Source: Viscum album (taxonomy: Eukaryota; Streptophyta; Magnoliopsida; Santalales; Viscaceae). From it: a stretch of 64,000 nt of DNA. Positions 58,224-64,000 of the stretch are shown here, in pieces. The stretch is taken from assembly GCA_963277665.1 (NCBI GenBank), contig OY728122.1, positions 1,540,656,868 to 1,540,720,867 of the forward strand. The letters are read 5' to 3'. Each line of letters opens with the position of its first letter. Position 1 is the stretch's first letter. A model generated the notes under the pieces. The model had not been told where the DNA came from, did not search any database, and saw only the letters and a list, made by a program, of their open reading frames with translations. Made by a program: the position numbers and the translations under genes.

Positions 58224-61069
58224 TGTAACATCCTGAGTTTTTGAATCAAGCCGAAAACCCCTCCTGTTTTGAATTTTCAAATTAGTGGGTATAAACTTTT
58301 CTTTTTCAATCATCAGAACTCTATTCCAAGAGTTTCATCAACCAATATCCTGTTTTTTGATGGGTTTAGAGGTTTATCAGAAGCCTGAGGTGTTCAGAAG
58401 GGGTTTCAGGAGCATCAGGGGCCCGAAGACCTATTTTGGTGTTGCAGGTCAAGGAACATGGTTTAGGGTAAACAGTGTGGCCTCTTCGAGCTAATAGTGC
58501 AACCTATTTTATGAATTGTCGCACATTTTGGGAAAACCGTGCAGGGGAGGTGCATAGCTGTTTGGCCTTGTCTACTGTCTTTGCAAAGGCTTCCACACTG
58601 TTTGTGCACGGTTAGAGAAAACTATGCGGCAAGCCTCGCGGGTAGTGCCACTTAGGCAGTACCCATGCAATATAGCCTGCACTGTTTGTGTGGGTTTTAG
58701 AAAACCGTGAGAGCTAACCATGCGTCCCCATTAAAGGTAGGAAATTATCTTCCCCCCTCTCTTTATTTCCTTATTCCTCTTTCTTTTTCCTCCTCCCATG
58801 GGTCATGCACAACAGTGGAGGAAACCCTTAATTTCCCCCTCCTCTTAGATTTCTCTCCCTCCTCTATTGGTGATCCTTTTTTAGATCCTTTGGGTTCATT
58901 GGAATTATAGCTGTAAGGATCTCCTCACCCTTGTATCTTTTCTCCTTTTCTCTAGCCTCATAGAGTGCTAAATCCTTTTGAGTTATTTTCCCCTATTTTC
59001 AGGGCGTTCGACAGAATCATTGATTTATTCCAAACCACTTAGAATTAGAGGCCAATACCAAAATTGTATTAATCTACAAGTCCAAGGTAGGCGGTTCATG
59101 ACTTTCTTTGTGTTTTTTTGGTTGTTTTTGGGGTGCATATTTTAGCACGCCCCCAGGTAATTGAGCGAGACCCTTTTTATATTGATCGCTTGATATTAAA
59201 TTGACTGTATGACCTTATGGGGTGACGTAGGGAATGACCTAGAAATATTTATACATGTGATTCCAGGTTAGAGGCCATTGAACATCTTGGGTAGTTAGTC
59301 CGTGGTGAGTTCCTGATTTATTTTTGAGTTTTTTGTTTAATTGGAATTTTACAATTCAATTTTATTGAATTGTTATGTTAGCTAAATTGTTCCATTAAAT
59401 CATATCAAATTTAATTAATTATTTTAAGTGAATTAGTTTATATATATATGAATATCATGTAATGTGATCCATGGGATCGTGATGAGCATGGACCTAGGAA
59501 TTGTGGTGGCATGGTCATCAGTATTGAGGCGATGTGGTCGTTTGGTTGAGATTAGCTCGGATTACTTGGGTGGTGTTGACCATCGGTTGGGAATCATGGA
59601 TGTTGGTTAAGGTGAAGTGGCCATCAGGTTGTTTTCATGACCCGAAATAGTTGTATGGAATGGTCATTGTACTTGAGTGACATGGTCTCAGGGGCACGAG
59701 GTGCCGGTTGGATGTGTCTTAGGTATTATTTTGCTGATTGCCACTTACCCGTGATGGAAAAAGCGCCGATTGGAGTGGTGTGCACACATGTTGACTCAAT
59801 GATGAGGTGGTTTTGACCAATCATGTGGGTATATACCTTGGTAGTGCAGCTTAGGAAAATATGTTTTGGGTTCTTTCCATATAAATCCATGGGGAAGGTG
59901 TGGGCCTTTGGATAATGACATTGAGGCTATTGGTTGGGGGGTGAGACTCTTCATATTGAGGTCATGGTCCTGGATTACTTTGGGAGGATGAAGATCTATA
60001 TTCCTTGGGATGTCATGCTACGAGATGACAATGATTTTATTTGAGGATAGATATCACTATGCCTCTGGATGTCGGACCTTGAGCCGATGAGTGCTTTCAA
60101 GAAGGGGTCTGAGGGACCAATTACTTTGGTTTGGGCATACCTTCGGGATGTTAGTGACATGAATTGAGACACGAGGTTTTAGTAGGCACATGGTTCCATG
60201 TTACTTTATTTTAGTTGGAACCCGAGGTTTCACCTTTTCTATTATACTTTAGGGGATACCTTGGTCCACAAGCCAAGGAACCTCACCACATCAGTTATTT
60301 TCACATTGAACAAGGCAGATGATGGATTCTTGGTGATTGTTGAGAACTAGGGTATCCCACGCTTACCTTACCATTATGCTTATTTGTTTTATTTCTATAT
60401 ACACCCACTTAAAAACTTATGTTGGGTATGCACACCTGGGTGGTATCCTAATGAGAATCAATCTCACACCCTACATGATCTCTTTGGGACACGTGTAGAC
60501 TTCATGTTGTTGCATTTTGGTAAGGGATCAAATTTAGGAGATGGACCTTAGTAGCTGTTTGTCATGGGATTTTGAAGATGGGCCTTGGAGTTCTTTCCAC
60601 TACAGGAGTTACTTTTCAGTTTTTATTTTTGTTTCCTTTTGTTTCAGAATTCCATATATGTATGTATTGTATTGAGCTTATCCATTGTCGACCCTTATAG
60701 GTATTGTTTATATAACCTGTATTGGATACATGTTTGTTTTAGTTGCTACAAGTGTCATGTTGGTTTGCCTATTTATTCTTTTTCTATTACTTCTATTAGT
60801 TATGATTATTCTATTACTTATTAATCATCGCGCTTTAGCCATTGGTTGGTCTAGTTTGAGTATATTGATTCTTTATTTCTATTTAATGCTATATATTATT
60901 ACTCAGACTCTTATTATATCATAACCTTGAGGGTATAGTCTCCCCACTATTTCTCATTACACCTATTTTCTATTCATTATCCTTTGGCGTATAGGGAGCT
61001 ACGCCTAAGGCCAGTGTCACTTGGCCTGAAAGCACTGTTTAGGTGGCTATTTGGGCTAGGGATGCTATA
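58224..61069 (+). repeat. Gypsy-type LTR (about 2846 bp)
   Basis: Begins TGTAACATCC and ends GGATGCTATA (terminal CA changed to TA), the inverse of its start. A primer-binding site follows. Around 58500-58730 it contains CACGGTT/AAACCGTG-like palindromic words seen in the other long LTRs. Only this LTR and about 0.2 kb of interior are visible before another element cuts in. Short frames such as 58707-58910 are not genes. Confidence 0.75.
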
Positions 61070-61071
61070 AG

Positions 61072-61082
61072 TGGTATCAAAG
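61072..61082 (+). promoter_or_regulatory. Primer-binding site after the 58224 LTR
   Basis: TGGTATCAAAG, one change from the initiator methionine tRNA complement. It shows that the upstream sequence is a 5' LTR on the plus strand. Confidence 0.75.
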
Positions 61083-61275
61083 TAGTTCTTGATTGGGATT
61101 TAGTAGCAGTGTAAGGATGGATACTAATGGGATGAAGATTTATTTTTATTTTCTTTTCTGCCAGTATTAATATTTATGTTATGGTAAATTGGAGATTAGG
61201 TGTGGTCATAACTAGGTTTAAAACTCATTCTTGGGTGCTTTCAGCCCTGTGTTTGAGGGAAGAGCCAAGTTACCA
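61083..61275 (+). other. Leader stub of the plus-strand gypsy element
   Basis: About 190 bp of 5' leader. It stops where the minus-strand element starts, so the rest of this element is displaced or lost. Confidence 0.55.
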
Positions 61276-63299
61276 TGTAAGGACCCACTAATTCTCATTG
61301 GCTTGAGAGTACAATGAGTCATTACTAGGCCTTAAGCGACATCTCCAAGGTGCCAAAGGCTGGAAATAAATGCCCAAGGGTTTCAAATACAAGTGGGGGA
61401 CGATTTAACCTTTAATAAATAAACCAATAAACCAAAAAACCATAATCCAAACATTCACTAAATGATGCATAAACAAAATAAATACAACTAAACAACTTCA
61501 TGTATCTCAAAACCACATCAAAGTGTACAACAAAGGAAGACCAAAACAGTATCAAAGTAAATAGTAGATAAACAACTAAAGACTCTCAAGAAACCACAAG
61601 ACTCAATTATCCACAAGATCCAATCCCCACAATCACCGAACATCCCAAGTATCATGAGGTAGTGCTAAAAACATGTGAAATGTTACCTTTTCCCATATCT
61701 TGGAAGATAACATCTACAAAAGTACTGAAGTACCAAAGTAGGGGTGAGTATAAAACTCAGTAGGTTTTTCCCAATGAATTCCCTACTCAAGACACTAGGA
61801 TATAAGAGTTATCAACATTTATATAAAATATTTCATGTAAAACAATCTCTCAAACCAGTTTATAATGAAATATAAACAAGTACCAAAAACCATTTACAAC
61901 CAAGTGAAAATAAAACTAAATGAAACCAATTTCCATCATGTTATTTTTCAATAAAATAAATAATCAAAGATTAAAAACCAATTATTATTATCATTTTGGC
62001 ATACCCATTCCATATTTCACAACACACCCACACATGCATGCTTCATCTGACCATTCCATACTCATTAGTGGTCTCTTGTCCAATTACCTTATGTCCCAAT
62101 GACACATGCCCCCAATATAGGGTCATGCACCTTGTACCCTAATGGTACACATCCCTTATTCAGGGGAACATCAAATATGAACTCACAAAAAACCCAATGT
62201 TTTCCAAAACCAATCAAAATAACCATTTCAAACCATTTTAACAAAACTGTACTTTTATTGAAAATCAAGGAACAACTCAATTTTAAAACAACCATTTCAT
62301 TTCAATAAAAAATATCATTTTTATTGAAAAAATATAATAAAATACATGTACCACAATTCTAGAAAATTCCCATTTTGAAATCCATATTTTAAAACCAAGA
62401 TCAAAAGCACTTTATTAAAAAAACACAATTTTAAATATTTCTACAACTTACCAAACCATCATCAAAGAAGGTTTTCAAAAATTCATAACTATCAAATTAA
62501 TGATCAATTAATCACAAGGAAATAAATTTAAAATCCAGACCATTAGTTCTACTAAGTGGAGTCAAGAGAGAAGCCTCCTACCTCAAAGGTTTTGACAAAA
62601 ATAGACAACGAACGAAGAACGCACAAGAAAATCGGGTTGATTCTCCAAGAACATGCCTTATATATCTTCTCTTAGAAAGATCAAGAACAAACATAATCAT
62701 ATTTGGAATCCACAATCCTAGATCTACCCATAATGGGTGTATATCTGAGAAACCAAGAGAAGAGGATAAGTAGATCTAAGAAACTGATCAAGAACAAATA
62801 AGAACAATCACATACCTCAAGAATCCGGCTTCGATTCACTAAGGGAATCCTTCAGATCGACTCCAAAACACTTGGAAGAGGTTCTCTTACCTTCAATGGA
62901 GAGTAATATTGAATTAGGTTCATTTAGGTGAAAAAATGAGAGAGTTATGGTAAAAATGAGTGAGATCCTATTTTTAAGGATCTCATTTTGACTCTACGCA
63001 CAGTTTGACCACACGGTTATCCAAACCGTGTGCTAACCATGTAGTAGATACTACCTGAACAACCTACCCTTTAACGGTCTCCCAAACCACACTCGAAATA
63101 TTCTAGAGCTATTGACTCAAGAGGACCACGACTCACGATTTGGACACATGGTTAGGCAAACTATGCGCCGCCCGTGTGACTTCCATTTATCCCCCAAAAC
63201 ACTTCCAATGTTCTCCCAAATCTCCCATCCATCACCCTTACACTTTATAACCATAAAAAGCATCATGTAAGGGTTACATACCAGAAAATGGGGGTAATA
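61276..63299 (-). repeat. 3' LTR of a minus-strand chromovirus (about 2024 bp)
   Basis: In element orientation it begins TATTACCCCC at 63299 and ends GGTCCTTACA at 61276. The start follows a purine tract (GGTGGGGAGAATT) in the right place for a PPT. A palindrome CACGGTTTGGATAACCGTG lies at 63012-63030 on the minus strand. It is not the same family as the 58224 LTR. The 5' end of the element lies beyond the window. Confidence 0.72.
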
Positions 63300-63312
63300 A
63301 ATTCTCCCCACC
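63300..63312 (-). promoter_or_regulatory. Polypurine tract of the minus-strand chromovirus
   Basis: The minus strand reads GGTGGGGAGAATT directly before the 3' LTR. Confidence 0.6.
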
Positions 63313-64000
63313 ATTGGTCTTTCCATCCATGAAAAGTATAAAAACCTCAATGATCTGAAAGAGTTCCAACCATTGATATTTCATCTCCTTCTCGCATTCC
63401 CAGTCTCTTACTGAATCTGACCATACAACCATAAAATCTACACTAGACTGATGATTTTTTCCATGATTTTTTTATTGCTTATCCACAATCCTCACCAGGA
63501 TATGCACCAATGATGTATATGGTTCTAGGTCGATGTGATCCCATTTGATCACATGGTAAGGATCAGGCTGATACTTTATCAACTGAGATATATGGAACAC
63601 ATTGTACATCTAACTAAACTATGGTGGTAATTCCAACCAATATTCTACCTCTCCAAGTCGTTCTAGTATCTCAAAAGGGCCTACATATCGAGGGGATAAC
63701 TTTCCCTTCTTCCCAAAATAACGATGTACAAGCCTCATAGATATCCACAAGAACACATGATCAATTACTACAAAGGAAAACAATAATCGATGATGATGCA
63801 CATAATATTTCTAATAACTCTAAGCCATCTCCATACTCTTACTGATCAACTGAATCTTGTCTATTGTTTCTTGGAAAATACTAGGCCTAACTAGTGAAGT
63901 CTCACCCGTTTCCACCCACCATAGTAGATATTGACAAGGATGCCTATACAATGATTCAAATAGATCCATATGTATTAAGGCCTAATATCTGTTATTATAT
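63313..64000 (-). pseudogene. Chromovirus integrase C-terminus and chromodomain, partial
   Basis: The minus-strand frame 63801-63619 reads FGKKGKLSPRYVGPFEILERLGEVEYWLELPP, of which the GKLSPRYVGPFEI part is diagnostic of the gypsy integrase C-terminus. Next come a VFHISQLIKYQPDP segment (about 63590-63550) and a chromodomain-like tail DWECEKEMKYQWLELF near 63400-63360. Stops separate the pieces. The element continues past the right edge of the window. Confidence 0.8.

Overview
This window is intergenic DNA from a plant nuclear genome, most likely a flowering plant with a large, repeat-rich genome; the species cannot be told. The evidence is the transposable elements themselves: a Sirevirus-type Ty1/copia element, chromovirus-type Ty3/gypsy elements with LTRs of 2-3 kb, CACTA (En/Spm) transposons, a Mutator-like element (MULE) carrying a plant mobile domain, an L1 fragment and tRNA-derived SINEs. 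The DNA is very AT-rich. No intact host gene is supported. Almost every coding region is a decayed transposon gene with stops and frameshifts.

Layout. 1-3480 is a tandem duplication of about 1.85 kb with possible exon remnants on the minus strand. About 4080-22300 is one minus-strand MULE (acidic segment, MURA-like transposase, plant mobile domain), broken by a minus-strand Sirevirus (4938-17290) and a 759-bp CACTA element (17768-18526). The Sirevirus has gag, pol, a third envelope-like or 'plant transposon protein' ORF and several polypurine tracts. 22757-23320 is a local duplication, and 23320-24830 is a 1.5-kb TTAATC-type repeat field. 25447-37050 is a plus-strand chromovirus with two LTRs of about 2.6 kb; a 766-bp SINE sits between protease and reverse transcriptase.

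37640-37870 is a remnant of CACTA subterminal repeats. 38575-56190 is a 17.6-kb CACTA element with 20-bp perfect terminal inverted repeats (TIRs) and a GTG target-site duplication (TSD), inserted into a TATGTG microsatellite. It carries a tnp2-type transposase pseudogene broken by a GC-rich SINE, and a second gene of about 12 exons that joins a Transposase_24-like region to a Ulp1/C48 protease. It also holds an L1 endonuclease fragment, about 31 copies of a 183-bp satellite and a C-rich minisatellite. The right side holds a further SINE (56929-57325), a 2.85-kb LTR with primer-binding site (58224-61082) and, running in from the right, the 3' part of an opposite-strand chromovirus (61276-64000).

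These elements do not act as a pathway; their value is historical. TSDs, microhomology and stops shared between TSD copies give the order of insertion. The most notable points are the 75-bp duplicated flank around the 3'-truncated Sirevirus, the satellite array growing inside a CACTA element, the protease-bearing CACTA gene whose catalytic residues and splice sites survive, and a short palindrome shared by LTRs of otherwise distinct elements. Coordinates of repeats and exons were read by eye; identities were not computed.
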